64,000 bases of DNA from Bog-950 sp044225825. Lineage in GTDB: Bacteria > Bacteroidota > Bacteroidia > Chitinophagales > LD1. The position numbers were made by a program, and so were the translations under genes. The stretch lies in assembly GCA_044225825.1 (NCBI GenBank), contig JBGAIB010000001.1:62001-126000 (forward strand), read 5' to 3'. Below the pieces are notes generated by a model. The model saw nothing but the letters and a program-made list of their open reading frames with translations, ran no database searches and was not told the DNA's origin. This document shows positions 16,455 to 25,518 of the stretch, piece by piece. The number at the start of each line of letters is the position of its first letter. Position 1 is the first letter of the stretch.

Positions 16455-18344
16455 ATGTCAGATGAATTAGTTCAACAACAGGAAGAAACTGTTGCAAAAA
16501 ACGGCTCAACGGCTGCTGCTACCGCTCACGACGATTTCGATTGGAGTGTAGACAAGCGCAACGTAGTGAGCTACTCCGAAGCAGACCGCAAGAAATACGA
16601 TGAGGTTTACTCGGGTACATTAAAAACCATCGAAAACAACGAAATCGTTAAAGGAACGGTGGTTGCTGTTACCGCTACTGATGTAGTATTAAACATCGGT
16701 TTTAAATCGGACGGTTTGGTTCCGCTTTCAGAATTCCGCGATATCGAGGAACTGAAGATCGGCGAATCGTACGACGTTTACGTTGTAAACAAAGAAGATA
16801 AGAAAGGTGTGCTTATCCTGAGCCGCAAAAATGCCCGTATGCTTAAAGCATGGGAGCAGATTGTGGAATCTTATAACACCGGCGCTGTTGTTACCGGCAA
16901 AATCACTTCAAAAACTAAAGGTGGTCTTATCTGTAATGTATTCGGTATGGAAACCTTCTTACCAGGTTCTCAGATCGATGTTAAGCCTATCAGCGACTAC
17001 GATGTTTACGTGGGCAAAACCATGGAACTGAAAGTTGTTAAGATCAACGAAGCTATCAAGAATGCCGTTGTATCGCACAAAGCCCTTATCGAAAGCGATA
17101 TCGAAGCTCAACGCGAAGCCATCATCGGCAAACTGGAAAAAGGTCAGGTACTGGAAGGTACTATCAAGAACATTACCGATTTCGGTGCGTTCATCGACCT
17201 TGGCGGCGTAGACGGTCTGTTATACATCACTGATATTTCATGGGGCCGTATCAGCCATCCGAAAGAGGTGCTGGAACTGAACCAGAAACTGAACGTGGTG
17301 GTACTGGATTACGACGACAACAAGAAGCGTATTTCATTAGGCTTAAAGCAACTGCAGCCGCACCCATGGGATACTTTGGATTCTACTATCGACGTAGGCA
17401 CCAAAGTAAAAGGCAAAATCGTAAACATCGAAGATTACGGTGCATTCCTGGAAATCACTCCTGGTGTAGAAGGTTTGATTCACGTTTCGGAAGTTTCGTG
17501 GAGCAACACCCCAATCAACAGCCGCGAGTTCTTCCACTTAGGCGACCAACACGAAGCGATTGTTATGACTATCAACCGCGAAGAGCGTAAGATGTCGTTG
17601 TCGCTGAAGCGCCTGACGGAAGATCCTTGGACAAAGATCACTGAGAAATTCCCTGTTGGCACCCGTACCAAAGGCCTGGTTAAAAACATCACTCCATTCG
17701 GTGTGTTTGTTGAACTGAGCGAAGGTATTGGCGGCATGGTTCACATCAGCGACCTTTCATGGACCAAGCGATTCAACCACCCAAGTGAATACACCAAAGT
17801 GGGCAACGAAATCGAAGTAGTGGTATTAGACATTGATGCTGAAAACCACAAACTGACCTTAGGCCACAAGCAAATTGAAGAAGATCCATGGGATACTTTT
17901 GAAACCGTATTCCCTGTAGGCTCTATCCACGAAGCAAGCGTTCTTCATGTTGAAGACAAAGGTGCTGTGGTGTTACTGCCTTATGGTTTGGAAGCATTTG
18001 CTCCTAAGAAACACCTTGCCAAGCAATCTGGCGGTTTTGTAGGCGCTGACGAGAAAGCTGATTTCAAAGTAATTGAATTCAACCGTAACGATAAGAAGAT
18101 CATCGTTTCGCATGCACGTATTTGGGAAGAAGCCCAGAAAGATGCTGTTGAAGGCGAGAAAAAAGAGAAAAAAGCTGAACGCGAAAAGGCTTCAAAAACC
18201 GTTAAGAACCTGCAGAAGAGCATTGAGAAAACTACCCTGGGTGACCTGGGTGTTCTCAGCGGCTTAAAAGAGCGTATGGAAGAAGACGCCCGCAACGAGG
18301 CTAAAAACGCAGGCAACGCCAGCGAAGAACCTAAGAGCGAATAA
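16455..18344 (+). CDS. rpsA: 30S ribosomal protein S1 (bS1)
   Basis: 629 residues from the ATG at 16455. Six S1 OB-fold repeats are visible, each with a G-x-V/I-..-G-a/v-F/L signature: about residues 50-120 (GTVVAVTATDVVLNIGFKSD), 135-200, 225-290 (GTIKNITDFGAFIDLGGVDG), 310-380, 395-465 and 480-550. A Lys/Glu-rich tail follows to 629. bS1 brings mRNA to the 30S subunit. That is of interest here because several genes in this window lack SD sequences or appear leaderless. It stands alone between a -7 element and a terminator. Confidence 0.97.
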   Translation: MSDELVQQQEETVAKNGSTAAATAHDDFDWSVDKRNVVSYSEADRKKYDEVYSGTLKTIENNEIVKGTVVAVTATDVVLNIGFKSDGLVPLSEFRDIEELKIGESYDVYVVNKEDKKGVLILSRKNARMLKAWEQIVESYNTGAVVTGKITSKTKGGLICNVFGMETFLPGSQIDVKPISDYDVYVGKTMELKVVKINEAIKNAVVSHKALIESDIEAQREAIIGKLEKGQVLEGTIKNITDFGAFIDLGGVDGLLYITDISWGRISHPKEVLELNQKLNVVVLDYDDNKKRISLGLKQLQPHPWDTLDSTIDVGTKVKGKIVNIEDYGAFLEITPGVEGLIHVSEVSWSNTPINSREFFHLGDQHEAIVMTINREERKMSLSLKRLTEDPWTKITEKFPVGTRTKGLVKNITPFGVFVELSEGIGGMVHISDLSWTKRFNHPSEYTKVGNEIEVVVLDIDAENHKLTLGHKQIEEDPWDTFETVFPVGSIHEASVLHVEDKGAVVLLPYGLEAFAPKKHLAKQSGGFVGADEKADFKVIEFNRNDKKIIVSHARIWEEAQKDAVEGEKKEKKAEREKASKTVKNLQKSIEKTTLGDLGVLSGLKERMEEDARNEAKNAGNASEEPKSE

Positions 18345-18367
18345 GCAAGGCTTAAACTACTCCTTAT

Positions 18368-18398
18368 AAATCCCGCTCCGCAAGGGCGGGATTTTTTA
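18368..18398 (+). terminator. rpsA terminator
   Basis: AAATCCCGC (18368-18376), 9-nt loop, GCGGGATTT (18386-18394) and a run of T. It ends only a few bases before the start region of the next gene. Confidence 0.9.
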
Positions 18399-18404
18399 TT
18401 TTCC

Positions 18405-19085
18405 GTGCTTGTGAACCACCTCGATACTATCAGCCTCCTAATCAAAAAGCTGGAAAGGAATGGGTATGCCAATGAAGCAACCATTATAACCCGGGAGCAA
18501 GCCGCCTGTGCGGCAGGCAGCGAATTATTAATGCGTATTGGGTTTGCCCTGAACCGTATGGCAGAAAAGCAGCCTGCAGCCTATAAGACTATACAGAACG
18601 AGGCACGACAATTGATAGGCTACTGCCACTCCATTGGTTTATTCCCACAGTGGGCAACAACTATGCGCACAACTTCGCTCAACAAAAGCTTTTTATCCCC
18701 TGTTCCTAAACCTGAGGCAAGTAATCTTGAGGCGGCACTTGGCTCCGCCTATGTTTACTATAACGAATTACTGACGGTAACAAGGGACTTTAAACCCTCC
18801 TGGAGCCATAGTAAGAGCAGCGGATGGATGCTTAAGATAAGTGACGGCAGGAAGGCCTTATGCTATGTTATACCGCTTACAGGATGCTACCGCATCAGCC
18901 TTACCATAAGAGAAGCCGAACGCACGGAACTGTTACAGAACACGCACCTTGCTGATCTGAGCAAGGAAATACAGAATGCCCAGAGGTTTGTGGAAGGCTA
19001 TGCTTTACTGTTTATAATAAGCAATAAAAAAGAGCATACCAGGTTTATAAACCTGTTGCATGCTCTTTTGTTAGTACGAAAGTAA
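18405..19085 (+). CDS. DUF3788-like protein with N-terminal helical region
   Basis: 226 residues if translation starts at the GTG at 18405 (GTG-CTT-GTG-AAC; a second GTG is at 18411, and no ATG is near). N-terminal helical part (about 1-85) has LLIKKLERNGYANEATII. The C-terminal part (about 125-210) resembles DUF3788: SSGWMLKISDGRKALCYVIP, YRISLTIREAERTELL, and a final EGYALLFII. No catalytic function is known. The last ~18 codons coincide with a terminator hairpin, so the natural C-terminus may once have been shorter. Cytosolic. The ORF ends 6 bp before the stop of the convergent PhoD-like gene. Family call is moderate. Confidence 0.65.
   Translation: MLVNHLDTISLLIKKLERNGYANEATIITREQAACAAGSELLMRIGFALNRMAEKQPAAYKTIQNEARQLIGYCHSIGLFPQWATTMRTTSLNKSFLSPVPKPEASNLEAALGSAYVYYNELLTVTRDFKPSWSHSKSSGWMLKISDGRKALCYVIPLTGCYRISLTIREAERTELLQNTHLADLSKEIQNAQRFVEGYALLFIISNKKEHTRFINLLHALLLVRK
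19027..19069. terminator. Terminator-like hairpin inside the 3' end of a coding region
   Basis: AAAAGAGCAT (19027-19036) and ATGCTCTTTT (19060-19069) form a perfect 10-bp outer stem. An inner AGGTTT-AT-AAACCT stem lies at 19041-19054. A-tract and T-tract flanks make it bidirectional, as expected between convergent genes, but it is wholly within the open frame that ends at 19085. Confidence 0.8.
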
Positions 19086-19091
19086 GGTGCC

Positions 19092-21743
19092 TTACTCCTT
19101 TATAATCTTCTTCCTATAACTGCCTTTGTTTGTTTTAACCTCAGCAATGTAGTTTCCGACAGGCAGGTTGGCCATATTAAACTGGGCGTAGTTTAAACCC
19201 GGCGTAGAATTGATTTTGCTGGCGCTTATTAAACCACCGCGTACATCATAAAGGTTCAACTCCAACTCATGGGTTTCGTAGAGGTAGTATTGAACAATTA
19301 AACGGTCGTTAACCGGGTTCGGGTACATTCCAAATACGATGATAGGATTTGCCTCAATAGCGTTTGGTTCCTGCACGTGATATATCAAGGTAAAGGTATC
19401 GCAATGGTTTGTGCCGCAGTTATCGCATCCTTTTACCTTCACGGTATCGTCGCCGGTGTAATTGTAGTAGGGGTAGTATTTTAAACAACTATCGCCCTGC
19501 CACTGCAGGGTGCCATGGCCGGGGGCAAGCACTACCTGCTTTGAAATCAGGTTACCGCTCAAGTCATCAAACAGGGCACAATAGGTCACGTTGCTGTTTT
19601 TGTTCAATTGCAGGTCGGCAAAACCCGGGTAAACAGGGTGGTTAATGCGAAACACGTAGATTACGGTATCGCAACCTTTATTGTCGCAAGCCTTAAACAA
19701 AACTGTATCGCTACCGCAGTAAGTTGAATCAGGCAAATAGGTAAAGCAAGTATCAGTTACTTGCAGGTTACCGTGTACTGTACCATAATGGCCGTATACA
19801 GGGCCTACGCCAATCAAATCATCGTAGCTAAAACATTCCTGCTGTGCGCTATCGCTTTGCACATTACGCACATAAACATCCACATCCTCCACCGGTGTAA
19901 TATTCACATACAGATAAACGGTGTCGCAAACGGGATTAGCATCCACGGTACATACTACAATGGCTACGGTATCTGTTCCATTATAGTTATTGGCAGGCAC
20001 ATAAGTTACATCCTGACCGTTGAGTGTAATAGCACCGCCATGCTGCCCCTGTTGGGCAATGGTCATGCTCACCAGCGGGCACATCTGCAAACTTGGTATA
20101 ACATTCACCATAGCCTGGGTATTCTCCGGTATGCCGATGTTGTGGTCGGTAATTTTGTAAAAGCCTATGTTTTGCTTGGCATTAACCGGTGGCAAACCGG
20201 GGTTCTTAGGTGCATTGCTGATAAGTGTGCCCTGACGTATAAAACGCTCGTTATGGTTAACATAGTAGCTGGGGCCAATCAATTCCTGATTATCGATTTG
20301 CGTAACCGTATTCATGTAGGTATAATCGGCCTGGGTGCGGTTCTTTTTCACATCAAGGGTATAGAACCCTTTATCAGTAAGGTTTATATATTTCATGTGC
20401 GGATTCAAGCTTTTAATAATGCCTGCACCAACAGGAAGCGGAGAGTTCATGGAAGTAACACTGGTTCCTACAAATTCAGGACAAATAGCTCCGGCACCGG
20501 TGTTTTGATCATAGTTAGGGCCGGGCACATCATTACACCAACTGGTATGTATGTCACCTGTTAGGATCACCACGTCCTTAATATTGTTATTAAGAATATG
20601 ATTCTCTATTAGGGTACGTTCGTAATTGTATCCATCCCACTGATCGGCATTAACCGGTTGACCAAATACTGTAAGGGGCGAAAACATAACCTGATTACCA
20701 ATAATCTTCCAACGTGTAGTTGTATCGCTCAACTGCTGTAAAAACCAGGCGCGCTCTACGGGGCCCATCATATGGCGGGTGCTATCGTCGCGTGCGCCAA
20801 GATTCTGTTCGTCGCGATCGTAAAGGCGGGTGTCCAGCATCACTAGGTCAAGCAGTTTACCATAGCGCAGTTTCCGGAAAATACGGATGGTATCAATGGG
20901 GTCAGGCTTGCGGATTGGCATCCATTTAAAATAAGTGCTGGTGCTATTATGCTTGCGATCCAAAAAGTTGCCTTCGGTACCAGGGGTATGATTCTGCGCG
21001 CCTTCGCGCCACGAGTCGTTAGCAGTTTCGTGGTCATCCCATACGGTAATGAAAGGGAATAGCTGGTGAATGCGCTGCAATTGTTTATCAAGTTTATACT
21101 GGGAATAACGGAGTTCGTAACCCACCTCGGTGATACATTCCGTAGTAGGATCGTATGTTCTTCCGGAGATGTTATCCGAAAAATCGCCACTGGCGTATTC
21201 GTAGATGTAGTCCCCTAAATGCAAAACGGCATCTACATCATTATGCGTACTTAATGCCTCGTAGGCATTAAAATAACCGTGTTCCCAACTGGCACAACTT
21301 ACCACTCCAAAACGAATGCTATCCACATCTGCATTGCCATCCGGTGCAGTTTTGGTTCGGCCAATTATAGAGTTACGTCCGCCAGACTGAAACATATAAT
21401 AGTAATAGGTGGCAGGTTGCAAACCACATACATCCACCTTGGTGCAGTAGTGATTATCTGCAGTAGCCACCGTTTTACCATAGTTTACTATATGGGTAAA
21501 GTTGGTATCGGTAGCTATTTGCCAATACACCTCTATATCACCAACCATACCGGTATCGGGGGTTACCCGGGTCCAGATAATTACCCGGTCGCTCATCGGG
21601 TCGCCCGACTCCACACCGTGGTAAAATGGACGCATCGACGGGTCGAGTGTGATGCGCTGCTGATGATCGATAGATTGAGTAAAAGCGTTAAAACCGGCAA
21701 AAATTAAAGCGGTAAATAAGAACAGGTGGGCCATTTTTTTCAT
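19092..21743 (-). CDS. PhoD-like alkaline phosphatase with Ig-like repeats and T9SS type A sorting domain
   Basis: 883 residues. Signal peptide about 1-22 (MKKMAHLFLFTALIFAGFNAFTQ). N-terminal Fn3-like PhoD domain: FYHGVESGDPMSDRVIIWTR. The metallophosphatase core has FGVVSCASW, VLHLGDYIYEY, VWDDHETANDSW, KIIGNQVMFSPL, VVILTGDIHTSW (metal ligands Asp/His). Residues about 550-800 hold three or so Ig/cadherin-like repeats with paired Cys and GTV..GNLQVTDTCFTYLPDSTYCGSDTV-type pattern. The last ~80 residues are a T9SS type A domain: MYPNPVNDRLIVQY ... GNYIAEVKT ... KKIIKE. PhoD enzymes hydrolyse phosphomono- and diesters; the sorting domain sends this one across the outer membrane. Divergent from pafA. 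Confidence 0.9.
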   Translation of the reverse strand: MKKMAHLFLFTALIFAGFNAFTQSIDHQQRITLDPSMRPFYHGVESGDPMSDRVIIWTRVTPDTGMVGDIEVYWQIATDTNFTHIVNYGKTVATADNHYCTKVDVCGLQPATYYYYMFQSGGRNSIIGRTKTAPDGNADVDSIRFGVVSCASWEHGYFNAYEALSTHNDVDAVLHLGDYIYEYASGDFSDNISGRTYDPTTECITEVGYELRYSQYKLDKQLQRIHQLFPFITVWDDHETANDSWREGAQNHTPGTEGNFLDRKHNSTSTYFKWMPIRKPDPIDTIRIFRKLRYGKLLDLVMLDTRLYDRDEQNLGARDDSTRHMMGPVERAWFLQQLSDTTTRWKIIGNQVMFSPLTVFGQPVNADQWDGYNYERTLIENHILNNNIKDVVILTGDIHTSWCNDVPGPNYDQNTGAGAICPEFVGTSVTSMNSPLPVGAGIIKSLNPHMKYINLTDKGFYTLDVKKNRTQADYTYMNTVTQIDNQELIGPSYYVNHNERFIRQGTLISNAPKNPGLPPVNAKQNIGFYKITDHNIGIPENTQAMVNVIPSLQMCPLVSMTIAQQGQHGGAITLNGQDVTYVPANNYNGTDTVAIVVCTVDANPVCDTVYLYVNITPVEDVDVYVRNVQSDSAQQECFSYDDLIGVGPVYGHYGTVHGNLQVTDTCFTYLPDSTYCGSDTVLFKACDNKGCDTVIYVFRINHPVYPGFADLQLNKNSNVTYCALFDDLSGNLISKQVVLAPGHGTLQWQGDSCLKYYPYYNYTGDDTVKVKGCDNCGTNHCDTFTLIYHVQEPNAIEANPIIVFGMYPNPVNDRLIVQYYLYETHELELNLYDVRGGLISASKINSTPGLNYAQFNMANLPVGNYIAEVKTNKGSYRKKIIKE

Positions 21744-21910
21744 CGGCGGCGAAATTACGCAAATGTTGTTTGTAAACGTTGGAATTAACGTTTGAAATTT
21801 GATTTTAATTAAGGACCTATGTTACATATTGCCAGTGGGTTAAAGGCTTAACAGTTCCCTAAATCTGCCTTGGTAATTCTTTTATTTTTATGCCCTCAAA
21901 AATCCCTGAT

Positions 21911-23548
21911 ATGCGTTTTTTATCCTTTCTGGTTGTATTGTTGTTTACTAGTAGCAGCCTACCTGCACAAAGCACTGCGGGCACGGACAAACCGGACAAA
22001 CCGAAACTCGTGGTTGGGCTTGTAATAGACCAGATGCGCTACGATTTTTTGTATCGCTATCAGAGCAAGTATGGCGCCGGAGGCTTTAAACGTTTACTCC
22101 GCGAGGGATACAGTTGCGAGAATACCCATATCAACTACTCCCCCAGCTATACCGCTTGCGGCCATACCTGCGTGTATACCGGCAGCGTTCCCTCGATACA
22201 CGGCATTACAGGAAATGACTGGTATGATTACGAGGCCGGCGCTATGGTGTACTGTACCCAGGATACCAGCATGCGGACCGTAGGCAGCGCTTCAGGAGCA
22301 GGCAAGATGTCGCCCAACCGATTACTGCCTACCACAATTACCGATGAACTGAGGCTGGCCACCAACTATAAAGGCAAAACTATAGGGATTGCCATTAAGG
22401 ATCGCAGTTCCATTTTGCCCGGAGGCCATGCTGCCAATGCTGCTTACTTCTATGACCCTTCAGCCGGGAACTGGATAAGCAGCAGCTATTACATGAAGGA
22501 TCTGCCGATATGGGTGCAGGAGTTTAATGCCGCCAAATGGCCGGAAAAGTTCCTTTCAGGTGATTGGAAAATGTTGTTAGACAGCAGCGCTTATTGGGAA
22601 AGCACGCCGGATGATGAGCCCTGGGAAGGCACCTTTGACAATGAGATGAAGCCTATATTTACCCACAAGGTTAGCTCACTCACCAACCCATCGTATAAGA
22701 TTCTGGCAGGCACCCCGTTTGGTAATACCGTAACTTTGAAGTTTGCGGAAGGCGCCGTATTAAATGAGCAGTTGGGCGCGGATAACATCACCGATTTCCT
22801 GGCCGTTAGCCTTTCCTCCACCGATTACATTGGCCACCGTTTTGGCCCTAACAGCATAGAAGCTGAAGATTGCTACCTGCGACTTGATAAAGACCTGACA
22901 GAGTTTTTCGGTTTTTTGGATCAACAAGTGGGTAAAGGCAATTATGTGCTATTTCTTACCGCTGACCATGGCGCGGCTCACTCACCGGGCTTTCTAAAGG
23001 AGCACCAAATACCTGCAGGAATCTTCCCAATCGATACCATACTGCAGGGTTTGGATAAAGAACTTAGCCGCTTGTATGGCGACACTACTCTACTCCTGAG
23101 TTATGAAAACATGCAGTTGTATTTAAACAACAAGGCAATTGCAGACAAGAAGATTGACAAAGCTGCCTTAAAATCGTTCATCAAAAACTACTTATTGAAG
23201 TATGATGGCGTTTCGAAAGTACTGGACCTTGAAAACCTTGCGAATGAAAATGTGCCCGCAGACTTAAAGCAAAAAATCTCAAACGGTGTATTTGACAAGC
23301 GTTCGGGAGATTTGTTCATTTTGCACGAACCGGGTTGGTTTGAAGGCTTTACCAAAGGCACCACCCACGGCACCATTTATCCTTATGATACACACATTCC
23401 ATTGGTATGGATGGGTTGGAAAATTCCCCATGGAGAAGACCACAGCGACATTCATATGACTGATATTGCACCAACTATTGCTGCCCTGCTGCATATACAG
23501 GAGCCCAGCGGTAATGTAGGCAAAGTAATAACCGGTATTATTAAGTAG
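21911..23548 (+). CDS. pafA: PafA-type phosphate-irrepressible alkaline phosphatase
   Basis: 545 residues from the ATG at 21911, which gives a clean signal peptide (MRFLSFLVVLLFTSSSLPAQ). The frame also offers an ATG at 21890. Alkaline phosphatase superfamily core: LVVGLVIDQMRYDFLYRY (first metal Asp), nucleophile Thr81 in SYTACGHT, GITGNDWYD, and K163-x-R165 in AIKDRSSI. These match Thr79/Asn100/Lys162/Arg164 of the characterised Elizabethkingia PafA (established knowledge). Metal ligands DHG at TADHGAAHSP and the final GTTHGT. It cleaves phosphomonoesters in the periplasm and in known cases is not repressed by phosphate. Adjacent and divergent to a PhoD-like enzyme, giving a phosphate-scavenging pair. 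Confidence 0.93.
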   Translation: MRFLSFLVVLLFTSSSLPAQSTAGTDKPDKPKLVVGLVIDQMRYDFLYRYQSKYGAGGFKRLLREGYSCENTHINYSPSYTACGHTCVYTGSVPSIHGITGNDWYDYEAGAMVYCTQDTSMRTVGSASGAGKMSPNRLLPTTITDELRLATNYKGKTIGIAIKDRSSILPGGHAANAAYFYDPSAGNWISSSYYMKDLPIWVQEFNAAKWPEKFLSGDWKMLLDSSAYWESTPDDEPWEGTFDNEMKPIFTHKVSSLTNPSYKILAGTPFGNTVTLKFAEGAVLNEQLGADNITDFLAVSLSSTDYIGHRFGPNSIEAEDCYLRLDKDLTEFFGFLDQQVGKGNYVLFLTADHGAAHSPGFLKEHQIPAGIFPIDTILQGLDKELSRLYGDTTLLLSYENMQLYLNNKAIADKKIDKAALKSFIKNYLLKYDGVSKVLDLENLANENVPADLKQKISNGVFDKRSGDLFILHEPGWFEGFTKGTTHGTIYPYDTHIPLVWMGWKIPHGEDHSDIHMTDIAPTIAALLHIQEPSGNVGKVITGIIK

Positions 23549-23556
23549 TTAACGGT

Positions 23557-25518
23557 TTATTCGAAGAATCGCCACTTTAAACCAACACGGAAACTAAAAT
23601 CCGGAGCCGGATACAGGTAAGAAGCATAGTATCCTTTAGAACCAAAGAAGGAACTTATGTTATCAAGCTTTAAGAAGATGCGAACTGTTTTGATCTTAAA
23701 GTTTATGAAGAAGTCGAGTACCGGATAGGTTTTATTAGTACCATAATAAACGGGGTAGAACAAGCCCAAGTATGGATCATAGTAAGGGGCTGTGTTCTTA
23801 TAACGGAAGCGAAGGTCGAAACCGGTGGATAGCCACATTGCTTTTTTGAACAGGCGTATCTCGTAATACACACTGTGCCGGGTATACCAGGTTGGGAAAT
23901 TACGGCGGATATATCCATCGGTAGCCGTTTGTGTATACCAGATGTCATTATCAATGTGCACCCCATAAAAGGAGTTGCGGTTGGCTGCATGCAACACAAA
24001 AAAATGTTGCGGAGTTGTTTCCACTACACCGGGAGATATAGGCAAATTATCGACCATGTTATAGGTGAAGTCGGCCGTAATGCCGTATTTGATCAACTGA
24101 TATTTACCGCCAACTGCCAGTGTATTCATTTGTGGCATGCTGTATTGCCATTCCACCGGGTGCCCCTGGAACGACTGAAACATGTAAGGCGCTCTTTTTA
24201 ACTGAAATGTGGCATTGCCTGTAAGTAAACCAAACTTCCCGAAATCGTAGCCTGCCATTCCATCCACCAAAAAGTCGTTCTGATTCCAACCCACAGGATA
24301 ATACTTAACTGCAGCCCGATAAACTATATGCGAACCGGAGGCTGCATTGCTACGCACCACTCCATCCACATACAGGTTGGATTGGTTATCCTTGATCATG
24401 TTTTGATTAAGCAGATAATAATCGAAACCCGCTTCTGCCCGGATAACCAGGTTTTGCTCCTTATAGGTTGAATCGTTAGCGCGTTTCCGCCAATGATATT
24501 CCATAAATAAGGCATTACCTATTTTTAAATAACTATGGTCGTTAAAGGCAGAGTCCTTATTCCAGTAATAAGTGCCATAGTAATCGGCAGTAGGGGCATA
24601 ATCGCGATACTTAACGGCATTCTTCTCTACATTAAATTGATGCCCCACAGTAAATACCGGCATAAAAAAAGAGGTATCGGCCGAATCGATCTTATAGCTG
24701 AATTTTTTGCCGATATGATAACTGGACGTTAAATAGAAATCTATCTGCTTATAATTGTTTTCCGCCTTTACCAGATTAACGGGTACCAAGTTCTTGGTAA
24801 AATAAGCCGAGTCGAAGACATTCTGTTCCACACCGCCATTCTCCTGTGCTTTAAAGGAGTTGAAAATTAAATCAGCTTTAACAGTCCAGTGTTGATTTTT
24901 AGAATTGAAAATGCCATACAGGTAGAAACTGTTATCGTTCGTACGTTGATTAAGGTAAGCGCCTTTCGAGAAAATGCGGCGGAAATCAACTCCGTAACTT
25001 ACCAGGCCCTTGTGCTGATTGGCAAACTTACCCTGAAACATCTGCTCGTTGTGCAAGCCTATAATCATGCTTAACTCCGTATAAGGCCTTATTACCTGGT
25101 AATAGCGAACTGAATCTTTGCTATAGCGGTATAAATCAAACTGGTTGTAACCCAGATTAAGTCCCATGCTTCGATTGACCTCATAAACCAAAGGGAAAGC
25201 CGCAGAGCCCAGGTTGCCGGCATTTGTATAATCGGGGCCTTCGCGTTGTATGACGTTATATTCTTCAAGATTAAAAATGGTACTATCGATTACATAATGC
25301 TTGTCGGGCTCAGAACCCAAATACCAGGTATCGTTTTGAGTAGATGGCATTCCGGTATTCCAGAAAATGCCGTGGCGATGTGTGCTATCCTGTTCAGCAG
25401 CCTGTACATTGACAGTATACCATGCAAGCAGTACGCAAAGCAGCATTCTGCCAACCCATGCCACCTGCCGGTAGCGAGTAGCAAGCACCGAAAACGCGTT
25501 TATGCTGCTTGTAATCAA
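23557..25518 (-). CDS. Putative outer-membrane porin (Porin_10-like)
   Basis: 653 residues if the TTG at 25518 is the start; it overlaps the TGA of punA by 2 bases, which suggests translational coupling. An ATG at 25446 would give MLLCVLLAWYTVNVQAAEQ and is the alternative. After the signal peptide the protein alternates aromatic-ended strands (YNQFDLYRY, YTELSMIIGLHNEQMFQG, KGLVSYGVDFRRIF, NSFYLYGIFNSKNQHWTVKADLIFNS) through to the last strand FSFRVGLKWRFFE, as in a large beta-barrel. The family is usually found in Bacteroidota next to purine nucleoside phosphorylase. Substrate unknown. A role in nucleoside or lipid traffic is only suggested by neighbours punA and lpxK. Confidence 0.8.
   Translation of the reverse strand: MITSSINAFSVLATRYRQVAWVGRMLLCVLLAWYTVNVQAAEQDSTHRHGIFWNTGMPSTQNDTWYLGSEPDKHYVIDSTIFNLEEYNVIQREGPDYTNAGNLGSAAFPLVYEVNRSMGLNLGYNQFDLYRYSKDSVRYYQVIRPYTELSMIIGLHNEQMFQGKFANQHKGLVSYGVDFRRIFSKGAYLNQRTNDNSFYLYGIFNSKNQHWTVKADLIFNSFKAQENGGVEQNVFDSAYFTKNLVPVNLVKAENNYKQIDFYLTSSYHIGKKFSYKIDSADTSFFMPVFTVGHQFNVEKNAVKYRDYAPTADYYGTYYWNKDSAFNDHSYLKIGNALFMEYHWRKRANDSTYKEQNLVIRAEAGFDYYLLNQNMIKDNQSNLYVDGVVRSNAASGSHIVYRAAVKYYPVGWNQNDFLVDGMAGYDFGKFGLLTGNATFQLKRAPYMFQSFQGHPVEWQYSMPQMNTLAVGGKYQLIKYGITADFTYNMVDNLPISPGVVETTPQHFFVLHAANRNSFYGVHIDNDIWYTQTATDGYIRRNFPTWYTRHSVYYEIRLFKKAMWLSTGFDLRFRYKNTAPYYDPYLGLFYPVYYGTNKTYPVLDFFINFKIKTVRIFLKLDNISSFFGSKGYYASYLYPAPDFSFRVGLKWRFFE

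Noticed and set aside
19761..20564. 267-codon open frame on the plus strand
   Set aside because: It lies fully antisense to the PhoD-like phosphatase and has no recognisable domain.
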